A stretch of 64,000 bases of DNA from Musa acuminata AAA Group (Eukaryota > Streptophyta > Magnoliopsida > Zingiberales > Musaceae), in assembly GCF_036884655.1 (NCBI RefSeq), contig NC_088355.1, positions 19,908,001 to 19,972,000 of the forward strand. Reading direction: 5' to 3'. Under the pieces are notes generated by a model, which saw only the letters and a program-made list of their open reading frames with translations, was not told the origin of the DNA and did not search any database. The position numbers and the translations under genes are program-made. Of the stretch, positions 33,671-44,171 are shown one piece after another. Positions within the stretch are counted from its first letter, which is position 1, and every line of letters starts with the position of its first letter.

Positions 33671-34975
33671 TGTTGAATATCAGATTTTGATGATGAAGTC
33701 AATTGTCATTTGTTATCTAATCCATATGTTGAGATAAGTGTGCAGGATTAACTACAATAGAAGTAAGACATACAGCAGGAGTTACGCCGGAGTCAAGACC
33801 ATAATCATGTTGAGGGTTCGAGAGTTCGATGGAAGTCCAAACGGTCGTCGGAGGTTCTGTAGGAATAAATACGAGAAGTCCAGGAGCTTGCTAAAGAAGC
33901 TTATCGGAACTCGCAAAGTGGATCATCGCAAGTCCAAGAGTGTGCCGGAAGTCTGCTGGAGCATCGCCGAGGGTTCGTTGGATGTTCGCCGGAAGTTCAC
34001 CGGAAGCTCGTCGGAAGAAGCGATTGATGCACCAAAGCAAGTTATAGTATTAATGTCTTAAATATTATAGTTAGCATGTAGATTAAGTTAGAAATGGGAG
34101 GTAATCTCATTAACTTAATCTGGGGGCAATTGGGCCCTTGACAGACCCAAATTGGGCCGAATGGATTAGCCCATTCGGACCTAAAATTCCTGGCAGGCGG
34201 TGGCACCGCCTAGGAGCTCAGTCTCCCAGGAATGCTGGGCGGTGGTACCTCCCTTGTCAGGCGGTGGTACCGGTTGAGCTCGATCTCCGAGCAAAGTTAG
34301 GCGATGGTACTACCCCTGTCAGGTGGTGGTACTACTTGAGCTCCGTCTCCAAGCAATGTCAGGCGGTAGTACCGCCTAGTTATGGTGGTAGTATTGCTAG
34401 GACCCCAGAAATCCGGGAGATGATATGTTTGAGCTCCAAATTTGAACCGGTTAGGGCCTATATAAACCCCACCCTTTCTTGCATGAAAGAGCACTGAAAT
34501 CTTAATCTTATTATGAGAATTTGAGAGATCAAAAGTGTTGTAAAAGGCCAAAAGTTTTTCTCTCTCTTTTCATCTAAGTTTTGATCATTCAAGAGAGGAG
34601 TGAAAATCTGCAAGGGTTGTCTCCTAAGCCTGTCAAAATGAGTAAAGCTATAAAAGGGTGGTTGGCCTTCGCCTATTGAAGGAAGGCCTCTAGTGGACGT
34701 CGGTGACCTCATTTGAGGAGGAAGCCAAAAGTGGATGTAGGTCAAGATTGACTGAACCACTCTAAATCTCAGTTTGCATTTACATTCTGCTCTCTATCTT
34801 AATTGCAAACAACCTCCATTACTTTTCTTCAACTGTACTTCGCTTAATCTTAAGTTGAAGAACTTTTTGAAATAGTTTTTAATCGAAAGTGTTTTTATCA
34901 TACGAACATCATTTTAAATAGTCAAAAGTTATCTGCTGCACTAATTTACCCCTCTTAGTGCTCTTGATCCTAACA
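33671..34975 (+). repeat. SIRE-type 1 5' LTR
   Basis: TGTTGAAT...CCTAACA. It contains a cluster of GGCGGTGG(C/T)ACCGCC hairpin motifs (first at 34196-34210) and a TATATAAACCCC box near 34459. It matches 47188-48488, and 49499-50861 and 60899-61982 of the second element. Confidence 0.9.
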
Positions 34976-34977
34976 AT

Positions 34978-34989
34978 TGGTATCAGAAC
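34978..34989 (+). other. SIRE-type 1 primer-binding site
   Basis: TGGTATCAGAAC, one change from the tRNA-Met PBS, two bases after the LTR. Confidence 0.8.
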
Positions 34990-35034
34990 GAGATTAACTC
35001 TCAATTGGATTAAAACCCAAGAGAGATGACATAC

Positions 35035-35480
35035 TGTCACGGACTTAGCTGGTTTTGCCTAAGTCGTGCGGCACCCTTGCGTGTCCGTCCGCAAAGGTCA
35101 ACCTTCCCGAAGCCTCCCATTGTCCCTTAGGACCAACAAAAGAGAGAACGGGTTAGAGAGAACGCCTTAATCAGGATCCACAAGCAAACATCTCCGAAAA
35201 ACACTTCATAGACAATGCAAATTATAAACAGACTTTACAAGCTCAGAATAGTTGCACAACAAAGGGTAAAATGGTCCATTATAGATCAAAAATCTCTCGC
35301 ACGTGTCCACATGACACAACCTTTATTTAAAAGCCTAAAGAGGCCACCAACCCAACTAAAATGGGACTATTAAGCCTTCGGGCGCCCCTCTACATGCTGT
35401 ACAAGGCATGAACATGCCAAAAGACACAGACATACATAAGCATTACATCAAACATCCTGTTTCGAAGTTTGTCCGTGACA
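35035..35480 (-). repeat. LARD copy 2 LTR
   Basis: 446 bp, with perfect 10-bp terminal inverted repeats. It is the best preserved LTR of this family in the window. Confidence 0.9.
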
Positions 35481-37224
35481 TTCTCCCCCACTTATTCCTT
35501 CGACGTCCTTGTTGAAGCCTTTCTCGATATTGCAACTCATCGCCTTTGCTAAGTCTTCAATCTTCTGCTCTAGCTACAATGCGTCTCTTAGCTCCTAGCT
35601 GCTCTCCGCTGCTGTTTTTGAGTAGTCGAACCTTTGATCCGCCATGCTGCTCAACTCACCAATGACTCTGACTCTGGTGTGGGGTTGGCTGATTTGTGTT
35701 GATCCTTGTTGATTCCTACGGATCCCCCAAATGAAGGAAAAGACCATCCTTACTGCACTAGTCTCTCAAATTTCTCATGCTGCTTGAACTGTGTGGATGC
35801 TTGTTGGAGCTTTAACGAGCATCGTCTCGCAAACATCTGAAGTTTTGGGTCATTCCTCCATAAAATTTGCTCATTGACTCTTCTTTCACTTAGTTGTCAC
35901 ATCCAAGTAGGTTCGCATCACTTCCGCTTTCGATTGGCATTTCGTTGGGAAATGAAGCGGACAATCTACTCTCAGTAGCACTGATCACCGTTGGTGAGGA
36001 TTTGACAATTATTATCTTCCATTATCTTCGAAGGGTCTTTGAACTTGTGCAGAGCTCCTCTGCTGGATAGATAAGAGAATTTGGGTACTCGGTTTCGCCC
36101 ATTCTCTTAAGAGTTAAGAAGGCAAAGGTTACTTGACTTTGCCCGCCTCCTCGAGGTTGTACTCCATGCATTGAGCTAGTTACTGGCCTTCGCTTGCTCT
36201 TTGCTCACACTTCTAAAGCACTTGAAGTGTTTGCACTCCTTGCGTTGAGTTAGTTATTGTGATTCACCTTCTCAATGCCATCGAACTTCTGGAATGCAGG
36301 AAGTTTTCACCCCAACTTAGAGTAATTCTCTCATAGGTTTGGTCGCCTCTGGGATTGTACCGTCTTCTCCATCAACCCTGCCACCTACTCTACTGAGTAG
36401 CAAAGGTACAACACCGCGTACTGCTTACTTCGTTCCTTGGTTATACACTCTTGCATGACCCGAAGTCCTTCACTTTCGGCTATCTTGATGAGAAGTTCAT
36501 TGACACTGGTCTTACGAAGTTCCTCGGCCTCTGCCCTTCAGCCTTGTCTCGGTACTTGGAGATTGCCTCTGCATGCTCCACCTCCTTGGCCCCATTCACG
36601 ACCAAGCACTCTCCCTCCATGAGAGCAAGGGATCAATGACTTTCACGGAAGTCCCACCTCTACGGTATCATGGCGCTGCCATGCCCATGGCCCTACTATC
36701 CGTCGCCTCGCATCTGCATCCATTTTCTTCATGATCAGTAGATATGTCTCCGTGGTACTCCTCTGAGTCCACCTACATTCTAAATGATGCTTAATTTTGG
36801 ATAGCTAAGTCCCTCTGGACTCGTTGTCGCTTCCTCGTCTCTTTCGACCCCCTGCTTCAACACCTTTGTGTTCTCCAAGCAGTCTGTTTGGTCGATGGAA
36901 AGATAGACTGCAACTCCCACACATGGCCTCTGCCATTGCGTTGTAGGGTTTGCACCGATTCTGTTCTCCTTAGCTTCCTTGGTAGCAACGTTCGCTTACT
37001 CGACCTTATCCTCTGACTTGCCGGGCTCCCTTAAGCGAATATGAGCTCTAGAGCAATCTAACTCTCCAGTTGCTTCGATCATACCTTTACATGATCAAGT
37101 CCCTCCCAAGGAACTCACTGGTACTTGCATTCAAACTTTTTCCTTGGTGTAACATAGCCCCCATATGCTGATGACCAAGGTTTTCATCAGATGCAAAATT
37201 TGATGCACGCACGGAAGACCCGCC
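35035..37224 (-). mobile_element. LARD-like element copy 2 (truncated)
   Basis: A minus-strand 3' LTR (35035-35480, TGTCACGGAC...GTCCGTGACA), purine tract complement (35481-35490) and about 1.7 kb of internal region homologous to 11318-13056. It is cut at 37224, where gypsy A begins. The PBS side and the second LTR are missing. It inserted only about 45 bp after the PBS of SIRE-type element 1. No coding capacity was seen. Confidence 0.8.
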
Positions 37225-37618
37225 TGTTAGGACTCTAGCTTGGAGAGTCCTAATTGAGAGGGACATTCATGTAAAACTATTAGGACTATAGCTAGGAGAG
37301 TCCTAATTGAGAGGGGCATTCATGTAGGAGGTGTTTTCTTAGAGAAGAATTAGGAGTTGTCAGGGAATAGGAGTCTTGACTAGGAGTCATATTAGGAGTT
37401 GGTTAGAAGTAAGAGTCTTAAGTAGGAGTCCTATTAGGAGTTAGGGTTTAGAAGCCCTATAAATAGCCATGTATTCCTTCTCTTTTCATAAGAAATAGAT
37501 GAATCTTTTCTGTAGCCTTTGAGCAGCAACTTGGAGGGAGGAACCCCTATAGAGTTCCAAGGAGGCCGATCCCCTAAAGAGATCAACCCCAAGTTTAGAA
37601 TCTGCAAGGGTTCTAACA
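37225..37618 (+). repeat. Gypsy A LTR 1
   Basis: 394 bp, TGTTAGGACTC...GGTTCTAACA. It starts with two copies of a palindromic unit (arms TTAGGACTCT and AGAGTCCTAA, with small changes). A CTATAAATAG TATA-like box is at about 37459. Confidence 0.9.
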
Positions 37619-37620
37619 CC

Positions 37621-37632
37621 TGGTATCAGAGC
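37621..37632 (+). other. Gypsy A primer-binding site 1
   Basis: TGGTATCAGAGC, two bases after LTR 1. The same arrangement follows LTR 2, starting at 41837 (TGGTATCAGAGT). Confidence 0.85.
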
Positions 37633-38149
37633 AGCGTTCTTGGCATCTCGCTGCCCTTCCATTGCCATCCATCAACCCTCCACAACCATCCAAAGCAATT
37701 CCCACAATTGCTTAAAAGATCATCGCCAAATTCCACCATCATCTCCACCACCGCAGATCAACCTTTGATCTCCCAGTGAATTGCAACAGGTTCTGGTTTC
37801 CTACCTTACTACTGCTGCAATTTATTTATCCCTATCCGAAAATCCAAAAAAAAAAAAAAATTCGTTCCTATATTGCTGCAAATTTTCATCGTAAGTTGCT
37901 GAAATTTTTCGACGAGAATTCTGCTATCGCAACTTACACCAATTTTCTTGCTGTTACTGTCGAAATTTTATTGATGGACATCCTTGCTATCATATAAACT
38001 GAGATATTGCTGTCAACTCTCTCCTCAAATCTCTCAAATTTTTTGTGGAGATTTTGTCGAGAAACCGCTATTTCTTCGACGATAATTCTGCTCTTACAAG
38101 ACAACGTAATTCTGCAGCAAACTTTCACTGATTTTTATCAAACCTATAC
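37633..38149 (+). other. Gypsy A leader
   Basis: Non-coding leader with an A run near 37846-37860. It is repeated almost identically at 41849-42365. Confidence 0.7.
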
Positions 38150-39829
38150 ATGCCTTTAACTCATCAACAAAAGAGAGATCTTAAAATCACAGATTTGGAG
38201 TCATATACTATGGCATCTGAGGAGGCAATCAATGCTAAATTTGAAGCCTTTGAGGCACGAATGGAGGATAAGATTCGGACTCTCACCGAATTCAATTTGG
38301 GCCGACCACCAAGCCCGAAGAAATCACATCAAGGAGAGAGCTCTAACCAATCACATCATGCCCAAAGAGATGACTTCCAAGAGAGGGGAGGCTCTATGAC
38401 CGACCCCAACTATTTGCGCATGAGAGTGGACTTCCCTAGATGGGAAGAAGGAGACCCAGTTGGTTGGATCTCGCGTGCTGAGCGATATTTTCGGTACCAT
38501 AAAACTGCGGATGCATCCATGGTGGAAATTGTAGCTATACATCTTGAAGGGGATGCCATACAATGGTTTGACTGGTTTGAACACACTTATGGAGCCCTTT
38601 CATGGCGACAATTCAAAGAAGGACTACTGATCCGCTTCGGACCAACTTATTACGAGAACTTTGATGGACAACTAGCAAAGATCCGACAAACCTCCACCAT
38701 TCAGGAGTACCAAACCAGGTTTGAAAGGTTATCTAATCAAACTCGTGATTGGTCTGAAAAACAGTTATTGGGGACTTTTATTGAGGGCTTGAAGCCGGAG
38801 ATCCAAGGAGAAGTTAAAGCGCGACAACCATATACGCTTATGGCAGCCATCTCTTTCGCACGACATCAAGAGGAGCAATTGAACCATGAAGCTCGGAGGA
38901 CTAGGGTCACTCCTCAACCAATAATATTGAAGCCCTCAGCCCCCCCTACTATTGACCAAGTCCCTACACCAAAGAGGTTAACAAGGGAAGAGCTTCGGGA
39001 GCGATATGCGAAGGGGTTATGTTGGCATTGTGACGAGCCATGGAGCCGTGAGCATCGCTGTAGTAAAGGAGGACTTCTTATGATTGAACCGATAGAAGAA
39101 GAGGTCATTGAACACCCAAAAGAGAGCCTTGAACATAAAGAAGAAGATGCGGAAGAAGAGCCACAACCGACTGACGTTACAGTACACGCACTAGCCAGCT
39201 ACTCAAACCCGCAAACGATAAAAGTTGGAGGCCTTCTCAAACAACAATCGATCACTGTTCTCATCGACATGGGCAGTACTACTAACTTCCTAAATAGTAA
39301 GCTTGTTGTTCGGATAGCATTACCTATCGAGAATCGCTGCAGGTTTGATGTTAAGGTCATCGACGGACGGATTTTGAATTGTGATCGTAGGCGCCCGCAG
39401 GAGAAACTATTGCTGAAGGACCAAGAGATAATTGCAGATTTCTTCCTTCTCCCTCTTAACAATCATGAGGCCATGCTCAGAATTAAATGGTTGATGACAT
39501 TAGGTGATATTTTCTGGAATTTTATGAAACTAATTATGAAATTTTACAGTAAGGAGAAACAGGTGACATTGCACGGGAAACGTGGGGGCGACATAACAAC
39601 GATTTGCACACAACAAATGGAGAATGTTTTGCATAAAGCATGCATCGGCTTTTTGGTACAACTTAAGCAGCAAACTAAGGAAGAGCCAATAGAATTTGAA
39701 GATCCAAATCTACTTCCTTTACTTGCTGAATTTTCAAATATATTTGACGAACTATGCAACCTACCTCTCACCCGTCGGCATGATCATTGTATAACGATTC
39801 TTCCAAGAAAATCTTCAGCAAATACTTAG
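38150..39829 (+). pseudogene. Gypsy A gag-protease ORF (559 codons)
   Basis: This is the longest open frame in the window. The retrotransposon Gag domain spans about residues 95-210 (FPRWEEGDPVGWISRAERYF, IQEYQTRFERLS). The zinc knuckle CWHCDEPWSREHRC begins near residue 291, in the spacing common in chromoviruses. A protease-like region carries VLIDMGSTTNFL near residue 370. The expected Asp-Thr-Gly is Asp-Met-Gly, which should disable it. The tail (about 520-559) runs to the approach to RT. A leucine-rich stretch matches the inter-domain region. The Gag half may be intact. The ATG at 38150 lies about 530 bp after the PBS, but a second ATG at 38210 fits as well. Confidence 0.85.
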
Positions 39830-40906
39830 CCATATTAGTATCTATATCTCCAGAAGGATGAAATAGAAAGGATTATAAAAGAGATGCTCGAAACAGAAGT
39901 TATTCGGCCGAGTTGCAACCTCTACTCTTCACCGGTGCTACTTGCACACAAGAAGGACGGAACATGGCGAATATGCATTGATTACCGAGCTCTCAATGGC
40001 ATAACCATCAAGGATAAATACCCTATTCCAGTACTAGATGAATTGCTATATGAAAGGGAGCACAAATCTTCACAAAGATGGACCTTTGATCCGGGTATTA
40101 TCAAATACGAGTGTACGAAGAAGTCATACCGAAAACCGCCTTTCGAACACACAACGACTACTAGAAAATTTTACTTTCTTCAACAAAAGGTGGGATATCT
40201 TGGGTATATCATATCAGAGGAAGGTGTGACGGTGGACCCCTTCAAAATTGGAGCAATGCAAAACTGGCCGACTCCGAGAAACATAAAATTGCTATATGGC
40301 TTTTTGGGTTTAACAGGCTACTACCGCAAGTTTGTGAAAAACTATGGAAAGATCAGTGTACCACTTACTTCCTTACTGGAAAAAGATGTCCTCCAATGGT
40401 TGGACAAAGCCTCCACTGCCTTCGACAAACTTAAGGCAGCCATGACGACGACGCCGGTGCTAACACTACCAGATTTCAACCGACCCTTCATTATTGAGGC
40501 GGACACATCTGGAGTCAGAATTGGAGCCATTCTCATGCAAGATGGTCGACCACTCGCATACACTAGCAAGGCATTATCTCCCTCCTATCAAAATAAGTCA
40601 ACATATGATAAGGAGATGCTCGCCATTGTGCGCGCAGCAACGCGGTGGAGACCCTACTTGATTGGTCGACGATTTCAAATTAAAACCGACCATAAAAGCC
40701 TCAAGTACTTTTTGGAGCAAAAGATATCATCCCCTAAGCAGCAAAAATGGGTAACAAAACTTCTTGGATTTGATTATGAAATAACTTACAAAAGGTGGAA
40801 AGAGAATATTGTTGCAGATGCGCTTTCGCAGCTACCTGAGCAAGCTGAATTTTCGGTCGTTTTACTTCCAACCAGCGACTTCCTTGAGGATATTAAGATG
40901 GAATGA
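39830..40906 (+). pseudogene. Gypsy A reverse transcriptase-RNase H (catalytic core deleted)
   Basis: Clear RT start: VIRPSCNLYSSPVLLAHKKD and WRICIDYRALNGITIKDKYP. A frameshifted stretch (about 40040-40170) follows, and then a jump to VGYLGYIISEEGVTVDP, the RT end. The segment with the catalytic Y/F-x-DD motif is missing. The RT connection (GFLGLTGYYRKF) and RNase H landmarks (IEADTSGVRIGAIL, YDKEMLAIV, IKTDHKSLKYF, NIVADALSQ) are present. It cannot work as a polymerase. Confidence 0.85.
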
Positions 40907-41347
40907 CAGGAAGATTCGGAGACCAGTAAGATACAAAAAAAATTAGAGGAAGCACCAAGCTCCGTGGCTCATTACAATCGGGACTCAAAAGAATTACACT
41001 ATAAGGGACGCATTGTGCTTATGATAAATTCTACTTGCATCTTCACGAGTAGATTTTGGACCAAGTTATTCTATATGTAGGGTACTAAATTGAAAAGGAG
41101 TATGGTATATCACCCACAAATCGACGGTGAGACAGTTGTAAATAGGTGCTTGGAGACAGCCCAAGGCCACCCACCAAATATGACTACCCAAAGAGAACTC
41201 CAGACCCAGCGAAGTGCCATTATTGATCGACGGATCGTGACTCGACGACGACGACCCACTAATGAAGTTCTAATACAATGGGCGAACCTACCAATAGAAG
41301 ATGCCACTTGGGAGAACTATGACGACTTGAAGATCAAATTCCCATAA
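40907..41347 (+). pseudogene. Gypsy A integrase remnant and chromodomain-like end
   Basis: After an integrase deletion, short pieces remain: FTSRFWTKLF near 41043, a YHPQIDGET motif near 41109, and VNRCLE. A C-terminal block VLIQWANLPIEDATWENYDD near 41264 matches the end of the chromodomain seen in chromovirus-like integrases. Most of the catalytic core is missing. A TAG lies near 41078. Confidence 0.75.
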
Positions 41348-41380
41348 TTCATGAATCATCAGCCTCGAGGACAAGGCTGA

Positions 41381-41397
41381 TTTGAAGAGGGCGGGTC
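41381..41397 (+). other. Gypsy A polypurine tract region
   Basis: TTTGAAGAGGGCGGGTC precedes LTR 2. A related GAAGAGGGAGGACC precedes the gypsy B 3' LTR. Confidence 0.7.
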
Positions 41398-41834
41398 TGT
41401 TAGGACTCTAGCTTGGAGAGTCCTAATTGAGAGGGATATTCATGTAAAACTGTTAGGACTCTAGCTAGGAGAGTCCTAATTGAGAGGGACATTCTGTTAG
41501 GACTATAGCTAGGAGAGTCCTAATAGAGAGGAGCATTCATGTAGGAGGTGTTTTCTTAGAGAAGAATTAGGAGTTGTCAGGGAATAGGAGTCTTGACTAG
41601 GAGTCATATTAGGAGTTGGTTAGAGTAAGAGTCTTAAGTAGGAGTCCTATTAGGAGTTAGGGTTTAGAAGCCCTATAAATAGCCATGTATTCCTTCTCTT
41701 TTCATAAGCAATAGATGAATCTTTTCTGCAGCCTTTGAGCAGCAACTTGGAGGGAGGAACCCCTATAGAGTTCCAAGGAGGCCGATCCCCTAAAGAGATC
41801 AACCCCAAGTTTAGAATCTGCAAGGGTTCTAACA
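41398..41834 (+). repeat. Gypsy A LTR 2
   Basis: 437 bp. Longer than LTR 1 mainly because it has three palindromic starter units instead of two. Confidence 0.9.
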
Positions 41835-42640
41835 CCTGGTATCAGAGTAGCATTCTTGGCATCTCACTGCCCTTCCATTGCCATCCATCAACCCTCCACA
41901 ACCATCCAAAGCAATTCCCACAATTGCTTAAAAGATCGTCGCCGAATTCCACCATCATCTCCACCACCGCAGATCAACCTTTGATCTCCCAGTGAATTGC
42001 AACAGGTTCTGGTTTCCTACCTTACTACTGCTGCAATTTATTTATCCCTATCCGAAAATCCAAAAAAAAAAAAAATTCGTTCCTATATTGCTGCAAATTT
42101 TCATCGTAAGTTGCTGAAATTTTTCGACGAGAATTCTGCTATCGCAACTTACACCAATTTTCTTGCTATTACTGTCGAAATTTTATTGATGGACATCCTT
42201 GCTATCATATAAACTGAGATATTGCTGTCAACTCTCTCCTCAAATCTCTCAAATTTTTTGTGGAGATTTTATCGAGAAACCGCTGTTTCTTCGACGATAA
42301 TTCTGCTCTTACAAGACAACGCAATTCTGCGGCAAACTTTCACTGATTTCTATCAAACCTATACATGCCTTTAACTCGTCAACAAAAGAGAGATCTTAAC
42401 ATCACAGATTTGGAGTCATATACTATGGCATCTGAGGAGGCAATCAATGCTAAATTTGAAGCCTTTGAGGCACGAATGGAGGATAAGATTCAGACTCTCA
42501 CCGAATTCAGTTTGGGCCGACCACCAAGCCCGAAGAAATAACATCAAGGAGAGAGCTCTAATCAATCACATCATGCCCAAAGAGATGACTTCAAGAGAGG
42601 GGAGGCTCTATGACCGACCCCAACTATTCGCGCATGAGAG
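41835..42640 (+). mobile_element. Gypsy A second internal region (truncated)
   Basis: PBS, leader and gag N-terminal sequence repeating 37619-38430. A stop and a frameshift occur in the gag start. It ends at the ACTATTCGCGCATGAGAG sequence and then switches to SIRE-type gag at about 42641, sharing only a few bases. Confidence 0.85.
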
Positions 42641-43273
42641 TTCAACACCGAGCAAGTTGCTCACTATGCCTTAATGGCCATCGGAGAGGAGGTAACGAAT
42701 TTAATTGATGCAGATTTATCATTTGATGAATTATTAAATGCTTTCCATGACTTATTTGATGAAGGCAAAATAATTAGTAGAAAATATAAAATGTTAAAAA
42801 AGGAGCATGATAGTCTTATTAGTAATTTCAATAAATTAAAAACTGAATATCATGATAGTTTAGCTCTATGTATAAAATGCCATGATCTAGAAACTCTTCA
42901 AAAGGAGAACTTGCTACTTAAGGACACCTTGAAGAAATTCGAGGTTAGTAGAAAGTCTTTGAATATGATCCTTACAAATAAGGGTCACGTTCCTAAAAGA
43001 AGTGGAATCGGATTTGTGAGAAGTCCTCACCAAAATCCAACCACCTTCATTAAAGTCCCTATCTTACATGTTCGGCACCAAATCAAATGTAACTTTTGTT
43101 GCAAACATGGACATAGAACTTATCATTGTCCATTCAAGAAAGTTAGTCCGAACAAACTGATTTGGGTTCCTAAAGGAACCATGATAAATTCTATGCAACA
43201 TGATAAACAATTTAGATCAGTTTTTGAGACACCCAAAAGTAAATGGGTACCTAAAAATCATCTTTTCTTGTAG
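42641..43273 (+). pseudogene. SIRE-type 1 gag C-terminal part
   Basis: A frame open from the junction to 43273, closely matching 51866-52497 of the second element. It has a coiled-coil-like Lys/Glu/Leu-rich region (about 42770-42960). The second zinc knuckle CNFCCKHGHRTYHC (about 43090-43131) is intact here and damaged in the other copy. The Gag N-terminal half and first zinc knuckle are missing, replaced by gypsy A. Confidence 0.85.
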
Positions 43274-43780
43274 AAACATACACCATCATAAGCTAGGAGC
43301 AAGAGATATTATCTTGCTTTTTGGGTTCTCAACGTTCATGACCCGAGATCTAAAAAGACTCGTGATGCTCTTTAGCCTAAATGATAAAAAGAGGATTAGT
43401 AGAATTAATACTACTAATTATCGAGTGATATTGATACAATCCTATTTGATCCCTCATATTTTGGAGCTCATAATTCCCCCTGCACACATCCTTTGGATTT
43501 TCGAATTCATCACATTCATTCTTCTTCATTTTATTTTCGGATCCAACTTATGTCTTGCAAGCCAAGTTTGTCATAAACTAGCAAAGCTTACAAACTTGTA
43601 TAATAAGTCATGAACATGCCAAAAATTGTATACAACATTTGAAGTAGAGTATGCACTTCACAAGATCTATCATGAACGTACAAAATCTCTCATCTTGTGA
43701 TGGAAACCTTTACGTAATTATGTAATTAAGATTGATTGCTTCTCAAATAAAAATTTACTGCAAATTGAAAACGTCCACAT
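43274..43780 (+). other. SIRE-type 1, degraded post-gag segment
   Basis: The first about 50 bp match the start of the protease region at 52497-52550 but diverge quickly. The 137-codon ORF at 43200-43613 is mostly out of frame with gag and has no domain. I see no protease, integrase or RT. Confidence 0.6.
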
Positions 43781-44171
43781 CAGCCCACACAGCCCTCAAA
43801 ATAGTGCTCATCGACTATAGGCGGTGGCACCGCCTAGCTGGCGATAGCACCGCCGGCTGTCATGGGTAGCAAGCGGTTGCACCGCCCAGCCAGCGATGCC
43901 ACTGCCTGACTCTGCTCCCTTTTAAAACCGAGCTAGGGCCGGCGGTAGAACTGACCCCAATTCACTCTCTTCTCCTCCTAGCAGTTCAAAAATCTTCTCC
44001 ACCTCCATTCCTCCCCTTTAGCTGCCCAAAAACTGCCCATTTCGTGCAAGATCAAGAATCAATCATTCATCCTCTTGAAGATCTCAATTAAGGTATTTTA
44101 TAAGAGGCTTTTGATTTCTGTTTTGAATCATCTACTTTTGCTCATTATTATCTTCCTAAATAGCAGTAGTT
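43781..44171 (+). promoter_or_regulatory. Putative internal promoter/5' region of the extra ORF
   Basis: It contains GGCGGTGGCACCGCC (43820-43834) and three degenerate relatives up to about 43910. This is the same hairpin type as in the SIRE-type LTR U3. A C/T-rich 5'-UTR-like stretch (43960-44040) and a possible short intron (GT at 44093, AG near 44162) follow. The position just upstream of the ORF suggests it drove that ORF. This is inference. Confidence 0.4.

Larger units (their letters stand above)
37225..42640 (+). mobile_element. Gypsy A: chromovirus-like element in LTR-internal-LTR-internal order
   Basis: LTR 1 (37225-37618), internal with gag, protease, RT/RNase H, integrase end and chromodomain remnant, polypurine tract, LTR 2 (41398-41834). 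A second PBS and leader plus the start of gag (41835-42640) follow, nearly identical to 37619-38430. It is then fused to SIRE-type gag sequence. RT before integrase marks Ty3/gypsy. A tandem arrangement sharing one LTR is the usual product of unequal recombination between two copies. The left end inserts cleanly into the LARD copy. No right target duplication survives. Confidence 0.85.
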
